DNA from: Flavobacterium psychrophilum
GTDB taxonomy: Bacteria > Bacteroidota > Bacteroidia > Flavobacteriales > Flavobacteriaceae
Length of the DNA stretch: 15,656 nucleotides
NCBI GenBank assembly: GCA_945897545.1
Contig: CAMDGJ010000039.1
Location: 1-15,656 of the forward strand
Direction of reading: 5' to 3'
Shown: one piece after another, positions 8,153 through 14,578 of the stretch
Layout: each line of letters opens with the position of its first letter
Position numbering within the stretch: position 1 is the first letter of the stretch
The notes under the pieces: generated by a model
Database searches by the model: none
Seen by the model: the letters and a program-made list of their open reading frames with translations, nothing else
Told to the model about the DNA's origin: nothing
Program-made: the position numbers and the translations under genes

Positions 8153-10705
8153 ATGAGATGCTCAAAAGTATTTTCGATAGTATTTGTGATAGCTGCTTTT
8201 TGTTCGATACAACTAGTACGTTCACAATCGGTTACACAGTCGCTCGATGGTAATTCGTGGAAAATAGATGGTTTAAATCCTGATAAAAGCAAAAATATTG
8301 CATTACAGGGAACTGTACCCGGGATGGTTCACCCCGATTTACAGCGTGAAGGGCTGATTCCCGATCCTTTTTGGAGGGATAATTACAAACAATGCCAATG
8401 GCCTGAGTTTTGGTCGTGGACATACAAGCGAACTTTTGATGTTTCGCCCGAAATGCTTTCGAAACAATGGATTCAGCTTCAGTTTGATGGAATTGACACC
8501 TATTCGGATATTTACCTGAACGGACGCAAACTGGCTTCTACCAACAACATGTTTTTGCCTTATAAATTTGATGTTAATGGTTGGTTAAAGGAAAAAGGCA
8601 ATGTGCTGGAGGTTAGGCTTCAAACCTTGGAGAAAATGGTAGGTGAAAAAGCGCGTCAAAAACAGTTCAAGGGTGCTTTTGGAGACCCATACAGAGCTTA
8701 CGTACGGAGAATGCAGTGTACATTTGGTTGGGACTGGGTGCCACGCTTTGTTACCTATGGCGTTTGGCGGCCGGTTCGAATTGTTGGTTATAATGATGCC
8801 CGTGTGGATGATATTTTTATTTACACCAAGGAACTGAAAAAAAATACAGCTCTAATGGGATTGGAAGTTGCTACAACTAATAAAACAAAAGAAGCACAAA
8901 CCGTTAAAATTACCTGTTTTGACCCGCAAAATAAACCCGTTTGGAACACAACTAAAACCATTGCAAATGAACCGTTAAAACTCGATTTTGAAATAGCCGC
9001 TCCGCAAATCTGGTGGTCGAATGGTTTGGGAAAACACCCGCTTTACCGTGTTCAGGTTGAACTTTATGATAAAATGGGAAAAATACTCCATCAAAAATCA
9101 GTCGAAACCGGAGTTCGGACTGTTGCAATTGAGCAAATAAAAGACAAGGAAGGAAATGGAAGTTCATTTACTGTAATTTTGAATGGTAAAAGAGTTTACA
9201 TCAAAGGCGGCAACTGGGTTCCTGCCGATCCGTTTCCGGCACGAATTACGAAAAATCAATATGCTACATTGCTAAAACAAGCTCAGGATGCAGGTGTAAA
9301 TATGTTACGTGTTTGGGGAGGTGGTATTTTCGAACCGCAGGAATTTTGGGATTTATGCAATCGTATGGGAATACTGGCTTCTCAGGATTTTATGCTGGCT
9401 TGCGGAGGATATCCCGATGATGACAAAGAGTTTGTTCAGTTATACAAAAAAGAAGTGGAAGCCAACGTAAAACTGATACGGAGTAATCCAGCCATCGTTT
9501 TTTGGTGCGGCGATAATGAACTGGGGTTGAATAAAAAACCTGATGACGAATGGCCGTTTAAACTAATGAACCAGAACGAAATAGCGCCTTTGATGGCAAA
9601 GTTGGATCCATCTCGCCCATTTCGTATTACAAGTCCTTACGGTAATGACCCGGAAAATAATAATTCTCTTATATCCGGTGACAGTCATGTTAATTCATTT
9701 TTGTCAAAGGAGTTTAAAAGCCTAAATTTTGATTTTTCAAACTACCGTCAAGTTATTAGTAAATATAGTGCGGGTAGATTTATGAGCGAGCAAACAACTG
9801 CCGGTTCGCCTCCAAAGAGCGTGTTGAAGAAATTTATGAATGATGAGGATATACTTGGAACTGAAATGTATGAATATCACAATATTGATAATCCGGGTGC
9901 AGCCGCACACAGAACACTCTTTTCACATTTAGAATACCTTTCCGAACAGTTTTATGGAAATCCGGGTAGTGATAATAATCGACGAATTCGTCAAATGGAA
10001 TATCTTCAGTATGAGTTTGTTCGATTAGCAATGGAAGGAAGTCGTCGGCGAATGTTTTCTTCAAGTGGCATTCAGTTTTGGATGTATAACGATTGTTGGC
10101 CTGCATTAGGATGGAGTTTGATTGACTATTGGGGAGGTCGAAAGGCTGGATGGTATGGCTTTGCAGCTGGTTCACGTCCGGTGATTGCCGCTTCCGAACA
10201 AACTGACAAAACAGTTAATTGGTGGATAAGCAACGATTTACTGGAAGATATTGATGCCAAAGTTCGTGTTTTTATACAGCCCGTTATTGGAAAAGCTTTC
10301 GATATGAAGAATTTAAATTTAAAATTGAAAGCCAACGAAAGCACAAAAATAATGGAACTGGATTTGGCCGAACTCAAGTCGAAATTAGCCAATAATGCCA
10401 TTTTAGTTTGCGAAGTGGAAACTGCTAAAGGCACCGACCGAAGCTACTGGACACCTGCACGACCACAAGATGTAAAATACGAACCTATAAGCTTGAAAGT
10501 TAGTCAGAAACAAACTTACGATAGTGGTTCTATTACTGTTTCGACCGACAAGTGGGCACATGTTGTAACACTCGAAGGCGATGTGGAATTTGAAGATAAT
10601 TACTTTGAATTACTGCCCGGCGAAACCCGTGTAATTAAATGGAAAGCTCGTTCCATACCGTTTGCCGAAGAGATTAAAGTCAGTTGGTGGAACTGTTTAA
10701 AATAA
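8153..10705 (+). CDS. Second GH2 beta-mannosidase-type exoglycosidase
   Basis: The protein has 850 residues. I chose the ATG at 8153, which gives a clean signal peptide (MRCSKVFSIVFVIAAFCSIQ). The in-frame TTG at 8132 would add only seven residues. Domain order is as in GH2: jelly roll with TVPGMVHPDL and FGWDWVPRFVTYGVW, Ig-like domain ending PQIWWSNGLGKHPLY, barrel starting VYIKGGNWVPADPFP, then NMLRVWGGGIFEP. The acid/base is Glu456 in FWCGDNE, and the nucleophile is Glu546 in GRFMSEQTTAGSP. The NWVPADPFP and GWDWVPR blocks are closer to classical beta-mannosidases than those of the gene at 3000, so specificity for beta-mannose is better supported here. It is 190 bases after the cupin gene. 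Sampled lines are more GC-rich than in the other genes (31 of 60 bases at 9181-9240, against 17 of 60 at 4141-4200), suggesting separate acquisition. Confidence 0.92.
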   Translation: MRCSKVFSIVFVIAAFCSIQLVRSQSVTQSLDGNSWKIDGLNPDKSKNIALQGTVPGMVHPDLQREGLIPDPFWRDNYKQCQWPEFWSWTYKRTFDVSPEMLSKQWIQLQFDGIDTYSDIYLNGRKLASTNNMFLPYKFDVNGWLKEKGNVLEVRLQTLEKMVGEKARQKQFKGAFGDPYRAYVRRMQCTFGWDWVPRFVTYGVWRPVRIVGYNDARVDDIFIYTKELKKNTALMGLEVATTNKTKEAQTVKITCFDPQNKPVWNTTKTIANEPLKLDFEIAAPQIWWSNGLGKHPLYRVQVELYDKMGKILHQKSVETGVRTVAIEQIKDKEGNGSSFTVILNGKRVYIKGGNWVPADPFPARITKNQYATLLKQAQDAGVNMLRVWGGGIFEPQEFWDLCNRMGILASQDFMLACGGYPDDDKEFVQLYKKEVEANVKLIRSNPAIVFWCGDNELGLNKKPDDEWPFKLMNQNEIAPLMAKLDPSRPFRITSPYGNDPENNNSLISGDSHVNSFLSKEFKSLNFDFSNYRQVISKYSAGRFMSEQTTAGSPPKSVLKKFMNDEDILGTEMYEYHNIDNPGAAAHRTLFSHLEYLSEQFYGNPGSDNNRRIRQMEYLQYEFVRLAMEGSRRRMFSSSGIQFWMYNDCWPALGWSLIDYWGGRKAGWYGFAAGSRPVIAASEQTDKTVNWWISNDLLEDIDAKVRVFIQPVIGKAFDMKNLNLKLKANESTKIMELDLAELKSKLANNAILVCEVETAKGTDRSYWTPARPQDVKYEPISLKVSQKQTYDSGSITVSTDKWAHVVTLEGDVEFEDNYFELLPGETRVIKWKARSIPFAEEIKVSWWNCLK

Positions 10706-10754
10706 ATGTACATGCAAAGAAAATTATTTAAATGTTTCTCAATGTAGGCTTTGA

Positions 10755-10844
10755 GAAAGATTAGGAAAAGCTGGTTTTACCGAAGTGGAAACTTATGGCT
10801 ATTCGGCCAGGAATGGATTTTTTATCCGCCAAAACGATACTTAA
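10755..10844 (+). pseudogene. Possible tail of a SAM-dependent methyltransferase gene
   Basis: The + frame after a TGA at 10752 reads ERLGKAGFTEVETYGYSARN, then GFFIRQNDT and a stop. A leader such as L-G-K-A-G-F-T-E-V followed by a G-F-F-I ending is common at the C-terminus of class I methyltransferases. There is no start codon and no upstream body of the gene. The last nine codons fall inside sequence that is duplicated further on (see the 46-base repeat), so the match may be partly accidental. The identification is by eye and weak. Confidence 0.25.
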
Positions 10845-10867
10845 AAACTATTATTTAGTTCGTAAAA
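10822..10867. repeat. 46-base direct repeat, PUL-side copy
   Basis: It matches 11305-11350 without gaps at 42 of 46 positions (differences at the three bases 10838-10840 and at one A/G in the distal part), at an offset of 483. It spans a TATCCGCCA unit, the stop codon and the last codons of the C-terminal fragment (- strand FYELNNSF). Confidence 0.85.
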
Positions 10868-10879
10868 GCCCCTATTTAT
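10841..10879 (-). pseudogene. Shortest decayed 3' end of an AlbA_2/winged-helix gene
   Basis: The - frame reads INRGFYELNNSF and a stop. The last eight residues are identical to the C-terminus of the intact protein at 11324-12646. A stop codon precedes the fragment in frame. It sits after the TGACGCAA array and is too short to function. Confidence 0.6.
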
Positions 10880-10890
10880 TTAAACTGGTA

Positions 10891-10950
10891 TGACGCAATA
10901 AACAGATTTGTGACGCAACTATGACGCAATAGACGCAATTATGGCGCAAT
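10891..10950. repeat. Short-repeat array, core TGACGCAA
   Basis: The core GACGCAA occurs at 10892, 10912, 10923 and 10932, with a variant GGCGCAA at 10943. The spacings are 20, 11, 9 and 11 bases. On the - strand the core is TTGCGTCA. The 11-base steps break any single reading frame, so the pattern is kept at DNA level. Confidence 0.8.
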
Positions 10951-11060
10951 CAATTTAATTTATAAAAAGCTCCAGTACATATACTATCATTTAAATCTCG
11001 ACTAATTATTGTATCTACTATTTCAAATACTAATTTAGACCAATTGTGCAATTTGTGCAA
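10950..11060 (-). pseudogene. Decayed winged-helix 3' end, second fragment
   Basis: Downstream of an in-frame stop, the - frame encodes 36 residues ending FEIVDTIISRDL, NDSICTGAFYKLN and a stop. This aligns with the last part of the winged helix in the intact neighbour (DDLVSSNILIR..KGTFYELN) and in the fragment at 11072-11200 (LVDKYIFK..KGTGSFYEL). Only the end of the domain is left, and it has no start. It lies directly behind the TGTGCAA array. Confidence 0.6.
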
Positions 11061-11071
11061 TTATTGTGCAA
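11045..11071. repeat. Short-repeat array, core TGTGCAA
   Basis: Three copies of TGTGCAA start at 11045, 11054 and 11065, with spacings of 9 and 11 bases. On the - strand the core is TTGCACA. The array lies between two winged-helix fragments and shares its 9/11 spacing with the arrays around it. Confidence 0.75.
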
Positions 11072-11200
11072 TTAAAAAAGTTCGTAAAAGGAACCAGTTC
11101 CCTTGATATCACTTGATTTAAAGATGTATTTGTCAACTAAAATACTTAAATCTGTGGATGCTGTATTTCGAGAAATATTATTTAAATCTTGTCCAACCAA
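11072..11200 (-). pseudogene. Decayed winged-helix 3' end, longest fragment
   Basis: The - frame, opening just after a TAG at 11201-11203, encodes 42 residues: LVGQDLNNISRNTASTDLS, then ILVDKYIFKSSDIKGTGSFY, then ELF and a stop. ISRNTASTDLSILVDKYIF is a good recognition helix plus wing of the winged-helix type found at the C-terminus of AlbA_2/RecG-like proteins (family pattern IS-R-TA-RDL--LV-KGI). There is no start codon and no upstream ATPase part. It is therefore a remnant of a relative of the intact gene next to it, in the same orientation. Confidence 0.7.
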
Positions 11201-11228
11201 CTAATAGTAACAAATTATATAATTTGCG

Positions 11229-11257
11229 TGAGGCGATTGAGGCAATTTTGAGGTGAT
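11229..11257. repeat. Short-repeat array, core TGAGGCRAT
   Basis: The units are TGAGGCGAT at 11229, TGAGGCAAT at 11238 and TGAGGTGAT at 11249, spaced 9 and 11 bases. The spacing is the same as in the TGTGCAA array although the core differs. Confidence 0.75.
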
Positions 11258-11263
11258 TAATTT

Positions 11264-11314
11264 TATCCGCCACTTATCCGCCAAAATGGGGTTTTATCCG
11301 CCACTTATCCGCCA
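11264..11314. repeat. Short-repeat array, core TATCCGCCA
   Basis: Four TATCCGCCA units start at 11264, 11275, 11295 and 11306, with spacings of 11, 20 and 11. They form two identical 26-base blocks (11261-11286 and 11292-11317). A further unit occurs at 10823 in the PUL-side copy of the 46-base repeat. The array ends ten bases before the stop codon of the intact AlbA_2 gene. Confidence 0.85.
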
Positions 11315-11350
11315 AAACGAGGATTAAAAACTATTGTTTAGTTCGTAAAA
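11305..11350. repeat. 46-base direct repeat, copy at the end of the AlbA_2 gene
   Basis: This is the partner of 10822-10867 (42 of 46 identical). It covers the last TATCCGCCA unit and the final nine codons of the intact gene, including FYELNNSF and the stop. A 10-base part, GTTCGTAAAA, also occurs at 11080-11089 at the end of the middle fragment. Confidence 0.85.
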
Positions 11351-12646
11351 CGTCCCTTTTTTTTCTCCTTTTCTAATAAGAATATTGCTACTGACTAAAT
11401 CATCTAACTCTCTTAAAATGGTTCTTTCGGATAAATTTAATACTAGTTGCAATTCATAATTAGTAATTTTACCATTTACTTTCACGTATTCTACTGCTGC
11501 TATTTGTCTCTCGCTTAAGCCTAAAGATTTGAGTTGTTCTGTGCTGTATTTGTCTTTGAACAAAGTTACCAATATGCCTCCGTCTAATGCTGTGATTGTA
11601 GGTTCAGGCAAACCTGCTTCTTTACAGCTGTTGATAATTTTGAGTGTCCCACGACCCCACGAATCAATGTAGCCTGCTTTGAAACAGATATCTGCTATTA
11701 CAGGATTTCTTGGGCGTGAAATATGATGGCGTTTCAAACTTTCAAGTTCCATTCCTTCAGGTAAATTTCCTTCGTTCCAAAGAGTTAGTTTATTATCATA
11801 AACACGAAGTTGAATCATAGAACCCATATAAGTTCGATGTACTAATGCGTTCAACAACATTTCACGAATTGCCGCCACTGGATATTCTCCTTTTTCTACT
11901 CGTTGCATTCCTGCAAAGTCTATTGGTTTGGTGAAAAACTTATAGTTTAATTGATTGGGAACATTTTTCAGCAATTGGATTAAATTTCCTTCTTCTGTTT
12001 CCTGGAATTTTAAATCGGCATCATCGTTGCCAAAACGGCCAATTTTAACCATTACATTGGGATAAAAACGATTTGGGTCTTTGCCAAAAAGAATGATTGC
12101 CGCCCGTTTGATTTCTCCCTTGTCTGATAGTCTTAATTTTTCAAACAATTCTTCGATAGATAAATCTGAAAAATCAGGCATTCTACCACTTTTTTGAGCG
12201 TCTTTTATAAAAGCTTTCACACTTTCGGAATCAATATCGTTAAAAGTTGCTGCAGCTTCAGGAACACTATCCCAAGTTTTGCCCGATTTTTTCAATAAAA
12301 ATTCATTCAATGCATTTCCTGTCAATTCCAGTTTTGTGCTGCCTGTTCTGTAATAGTAACGACCGCGAAGTGAAACCGGAACCGTGTAAGGGGGCACCAC
12401 AATTTCTATATAATGCGCTCCATTTTCCTGATGTAAATTAACCTCAGCAATAATACCCAAATGTTCTCTTATTTTATTTGGTATTGCTTCTAACAAATTT
12501 CTGTAATCTGCCAAATTAATAATTACACCATCATCACCTTTGCCAATAAAAATAACACCGCCAATAGCATTGGCAAAACCACAAACCCATTTCAGATAAT
12601 CATCGTGCCAGGATTTTTTCCATTCTATGTTTTGGGATTCGCTCAT
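11324..12646 (-). CDS. AlbA_2 / HATPase_c_4 / winged-helix protein (RecG-like ATP-binding regulator)
   Basis: The protein has 440 residues and is intact. Residues 1-120 are an AlbA_2 (Schlafen-type) domain, with IEWKKSW, the FANAIGGVIFIGKGDDG block and YYYRTGSTK. A GHKL-type ATPase domain follows at about 250-365. Its N-box is REMLLNALVHRTY (261-273, with Glu, Asn and His), then DNKLTLWNEGNLP (284-296) and the glycine motif DSWGRGT (328-334). The last 75 residues are a winged helix with LSERQIAAVEYV and LNLSERTILRELDDLV. Such proteins are usually annotated as transcriptional regulators or ATP-dependent helicase RecG-like; their function is poorly known and some lie in defence or mobile regions. 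It is the last gene of the element, 60 bases after the helicase loader. Fragments of related genes lie downstream, in the same orientation. Confidence 0.88.
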   Translation of the reverse strand: MSESQNIEWKKSWHDDYLKWVCGFANAIGGVIFIGKGDDGVIINLADYRNLLEAIPNKIREHLGIIAEVNLHQENGAHYIEIVVPPYTVPVSLRGRYYYRTGSTKLELTGNALNEFLLKKSGKTWDSVPEAAATFNDIDSESVKAFIKDAQKSGRMPDFSDLSIEELFEKLRLSDKGEIKRAAIILFGKDPNRFYPNVMVKIGRFGNDDADLKFQETEEGNLIQLLKNVPNQLNYKFFTKPIDFAGMQRVEKGEYPVAAIREMLLNALVHRTYMGSMIQLRVYDNKLTLWNEGNLPEGMELESLKRHHISRPRNPVIADICFKAGYIDSWGRGTLKIINSCKEAGLPEPTITALDGGILVTLFKDKYSTEQLKSLGLSERQIAAVEYVKVNGKITNYELQLVLNLSERTILRELDDLVSSNILIRKGEKKGTFYELNNSF

Positions 12647-12706
12647 TGATTATTGTATTTAATATTAGACAAACTGATACTGCAAATTAAAGAATTCCAT
12701 TTCAAA

Positions 12707-13366
12707 TTATCGTTTGTCATTTGAATTTATATTAAAACTGATGCCGTTGAACATATTTCTCATTCTGGAGCGCAGCCGGTTTCCGTAAAGCATTTCGATT
12801 TCTGAGGCAGATAAGTTAGAAGTGAGGTGAGTAATGGAATTATTCTCCACGAACTGTTCGTAACGACTTATCAATACCTCAGCCATTACATTGCAATCGT
12901 TGCCGAAATGTTTTATTTGTTGTTCGGCACCCAAATCGTCAAAGCAGTAGCCCGGAAGCCTTGATTGGGAGTTTTGTTTTAGGGTGTATTTGTTGATGGC
13001 ATCAAATCCATTTTTGGCAAATTCGAAGGATAGTTCCCGACAGGTTTTGATTTTATAATCAGACAATGGGCTTGCAAAAGGTCTAATGAGGTGCATTATA
13101 GAGGTTTTTCCGCATCCAATTGGGCCAGACAGCAAAATGCCTTTTGAGAGGTCAATTCGTTCTTTTAAGGCCATGTTCTGATCTTTAATCATATAAATAA
13201 TCAGTTTGTAAATAGTTGGGATGTCTATGATGTTTATTTTGAAAGATTGTCCGTAATGTTGCTTTCCGTGGTAATCAATAAATTTCAAACATTTATTAAA
13301 ATCATAGACTTTGTGGTCGTTTTGAATTTCGAAAGTGTCGGTAATTAATTTACAATGGTTCGGCAT
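12707..13366 (-). CDS. DnaC-like AAA+ ATPase, putative helicase loader
   Basis: With the ATG at 13366 the protein has 219 residues. A start at 13411 would add 15 residues but overlap the upstream gene by 62 bases instead of 17, so I prefer the shorter form. Walker A is GPIGCGKTS (81-89), Walker B is YCFDDLGAEQ (140-149), sensor 1 is THLTSNLS (179-186), and NRLRSRMRNMF (196-206) carries the expected arginine finger. This matches the AAA+ core of DnaC/IstB-type loaders, which place the replicative helicase on an opened origin. The gene overlaps the end of the replication-organizer gene, which implies translational coupling. The pair resembles lambda O and P in arrangement. No zinc-binding N-terminal domain is visible; the first 60 residues are unassigned. 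Confidence 0.85.
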   Translation of the reverse strand: MPNHCKLITDTFEIQNDHKVYDFNKCLKFIDYHGKQHYGQSFKINIIDIPTIYKLIIYMIKDQNMALKERIDLSKGILLSGPIGCGKTSIMHLIRPFASPLSDYKIKTCRELSFEFAKNGFDAINKYTLKQNSQSRLPGYCFDDLGAEQQIKHFGNDCNVMAEVLISRYEQFVENNSITHLTSNLSASEIEMLYGNRLRSRMRNMFNGISFNINSNDKR

Positions 13367-14186
13367 AGTTTTTTGAATTTGGTGTGTGCAGATGATTGGG
13401 TTGAGGTGCATTTGATTTTGGCTGGAATTTGTTTGCGTTGAGCATCCAATTTCGAGCAGCAGCTCTCCAGTCTTTCATTTTGGATTTTCCTCCCACGAGC
13501 CAACCGTTACTTTGGAAATGGTTGTAAAATTTTTGGGCTTCGATTTCCGAATTATTTTTCTCCTTGAAAAAAGGGAGTATATCTTCCCAGACGGGAGGGA
13601 TTTTTTCAACGGGTTCAATACCTTTTTTTTCGCGCAACTTTTTTTTGGGTTGCGGTTCATTTTCTAGTAAAAAATCGCAATTTATATCTGGGTTTTTTTG
13701 AGCTCGCCCGTTTACCCTGTTTATAATGTTTGTATTGTTTATATAAGGTAGAAGTTCAGCGCTTGTACAGTGCTTGTTCAGTACTTGTTCAATACCCAGT
13801 TCAGCAACTTGTTCAACAGCCTGTTCATTGACTTGTTTGATTTTTTGTTGGGTTTTGAGTTTTTTAATCTCCTTTTTCTGAATTGGTTTGGTGAAAAAAT
13901 CAAGATTGACAACTTCAAGTGTAGATCCTTTGAACGGATTGTAGGAAGGCATGTATTTCACAAAATTCCTTTCGTCCAATTCCCTGATGCACTTGTGGTA
14001 GGTTGCATAGGATGCAATTTTGCTGATACGCATTAATTCGTCTCTGGAAATACAAATTGGGTTTTGAAAACGATTTTGATTCCATAATTGGAATACAGCC
14101 ATGTAAAGACTGATGTGGGTGGGATTTAAGTCGAAATCGGCGGATACCTTTTCGAAAAAGCCGGTGAGGTGTTTGATGTAATTCAT
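13350..14186 (-). CDS. Replication-organizer-like protein (lambda O / phage replisome organizer type)
   Basis: The protein has 278 residues in three parts. Residues 1-100 resemble a winged-helix replication initiator domain (NPTHISLYMAVFQLWN, CISRDELMRISKIASYATYH, IRELDERNFVKY). Residues 101-200 form a charged, low-complexity linker rich in K, Q and E. Residues 200-255 have FYNHFQSNGWLVGGKSKMKD and WRAAARNWML, a C-terminal block commonly seen in Bacteroidota phage and element replication proteins. It is expected to bind an origin and recruit the DnaC-like loader encoded next. The linker is encoded by eight direct DNA repeats (13751-13840), a possible origin inside the gene. The gene follows the excisionase-like gene after 33 bases. 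The function is inferred from layout and neighbours; a plain transcriptional regulator is possible. Confidence 0.7.
   Translation of the reverse strand: MNYIKHLTGFFEKVSADFDLNPTHISLYMAVFQLWNQNRFQNPICISRDELMRISKIASYATYHKCIRELDERNFVKYMPSYNPFKGSTLEVVNLDFFTKPIQKKEIKKLKTQQKIKQVNEQAVEQVAELGIEQVLNKHCTSAELLPYINNTNIINRVNGRAQKNPDINCDFLLENEPQPKKKLREKKGIEPVEKIPPVWEDILPFFKEKNNSEIEAQKFYNHFQSNGWLVGGKSKMKDWRAAARNWMLNANKFQPKSNAPQPNHLHTPNSKNYAEPL
13719..13840. other. Putative replication origin within the replication-organizer gene
   Basis: The iteron-like repeats (13751-13840) are followed in the direction of transcription by an AT-rich run at 13719-13750 (TTTATAATG, TTGTTTATATAA) that could be the unwinding element. 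In phage lambda the origin lies within gene O in just this order, with iterons, then an AT-rich part, and with the helicase-loader gene P next. The order here is the same. This is an inference from layout only. Confidence 0.45.
13751..13840 (-). repeat. Eight iteron-like direct repeats, consensus TGAACAAG-N3/4, inside the replication gene
   Basis: On the - strand, units start at 13840 (variant TCAAACAAG), 13827, 13815, 13803, 13791, 13780, 13769 and 13758, spaced 13, 12, 12, 12, 11, 11 and 11 bases. The best units read TGAACAAGTAC and TGAACAAGCAC. The 12-base units give a four-residue protein repeat (VNEQ, AVEQ, VAEL, GIEQ), but the 11-base units shift frame and encode unrelated residues while the DNA core stays the same. 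Confidence 0.8.
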
Positions 14187-14219
14187 TTTGGGTGTTGGGT
14201 TTAAGGTTCTAGGTTTTGG

Positions 14220-14522
14220 TTATTTTTCCATTAATTTTTTTAAGTCTTCGTATTTGTAGTAGAGGATGCCACCAATCCGATTGTAGTTTAGTGTTCCGTT
14301 GATGCGAAGGTTCTGCAATGTTCCTGGAGAAATTTTGAGAAGTTTTCTAACTTCTGAAGATTTGAGCCATTGAGCAGGTTGTTCTGCGTCTGGTTTACCA
14401 GATTGGATTTCGTGGAGCAGTGCATTGCCAAAATTGAGCAAGTCTCTTTTTGTCACTACTTGGTAGTTTAACAACTCATAGTTGTCGATTTCTGGGAAGA
14501 GTTTTTTGGGATGTAAGTTCAT
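14220..14522 (-). CDS. Small helix-turn-helix protein, excisionase-like (HTH_17 type)
   Basis: The protein has 100 residues from the ATG at 14522; an upstream TTG at 14552 could add ten residues but is less likely. The C-terminal half is a MerR/excisionase-type winged helix: WLKSSEVRKLLKISPGTLQN, then LRINGTLNYNRIGG and YYKYEDLKKLM. The N-terminal 50 residues are helical and unassigned. In Bacteroidota conjugative transposons, small proteins of this kind act as excision factors or regulators and are controlled by RteC. Here it follows the RteC-family gene and the 158-base repeats, and it leads the replication genes. Whether it assists excision or only regulates transcription cannot be told from sequence. 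Confidence 0.75.
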   Translation of the reverse strand: MNLHPKKLFPEIDNYELLNYQVVTKRDLLNFGNALLHEIQSGKPDAEQPAQWLKSSEVRKLLKISPGTLQNLRINGTLNYNRIGGILYYKYEDLKKLMEK

Positions 14523-14549
14523 AGTGAAAGTGTTTGATTTGTTATAAGA

Positions 14550-14556
14550 CAAATTA
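14550..14556 (-). promoter_or_regulatory. Candidate -7 element for the excisionase/replication operon
   Basis: The - strand reads TAATTTG, close to the Bacteroidota -7 consensus TAnnTTTG, 28 bases ahead of the ATG at 14522. No convincing -33 TTTG lies at the usual distance. The nearest palindrome of the repeat region is about 35-50 bases upstream, as would suit an activator-dependent promoter. Confidence 0.25.
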
Positions 14557-14578
14557 CTTTCATTTGATTGTTTTTATT

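Larger units (their letters stand above)
10706..11323. other. Gene-free boundary zone between the PUL and the mobile element
   Basis: No intact gene lies in these 618 bases. On the - strand they hold three 3'-end fragments of winged-helix genes, each preceded by a short-repeat array. On the + strand there is a possible methyltransferase tail at the PUL edge. A 46-base direct repeat has one copy inside this zone and the other across the end of the intact AlbA_2 gene. The parts are annotated separately below. No attachment site, tRNA or convincing terminator was recognised. Confidence 0.7.

Noticed and set aside
9834..10434. Two antisense open frames (- strand, 113 and 102 codons) within the second GH2 gene
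   Set aside because: They are shadows of a well-supported gene, show no recognisable domains, and overlap each other.
10891..11314. A degenerate CRISPR array
   Set aside because: Repeats are 7-9 bases long and separated by 0-13 bases, with no uniform spacers and no cas genes nearby.
13770..14036. An 88-codon + strand open frame opposite the replication gene
   Set aside because: It is Phe/Leu-rich, mirrors the Lys/Glu-rich linker of the - strand gene, and has no sign of independent function.
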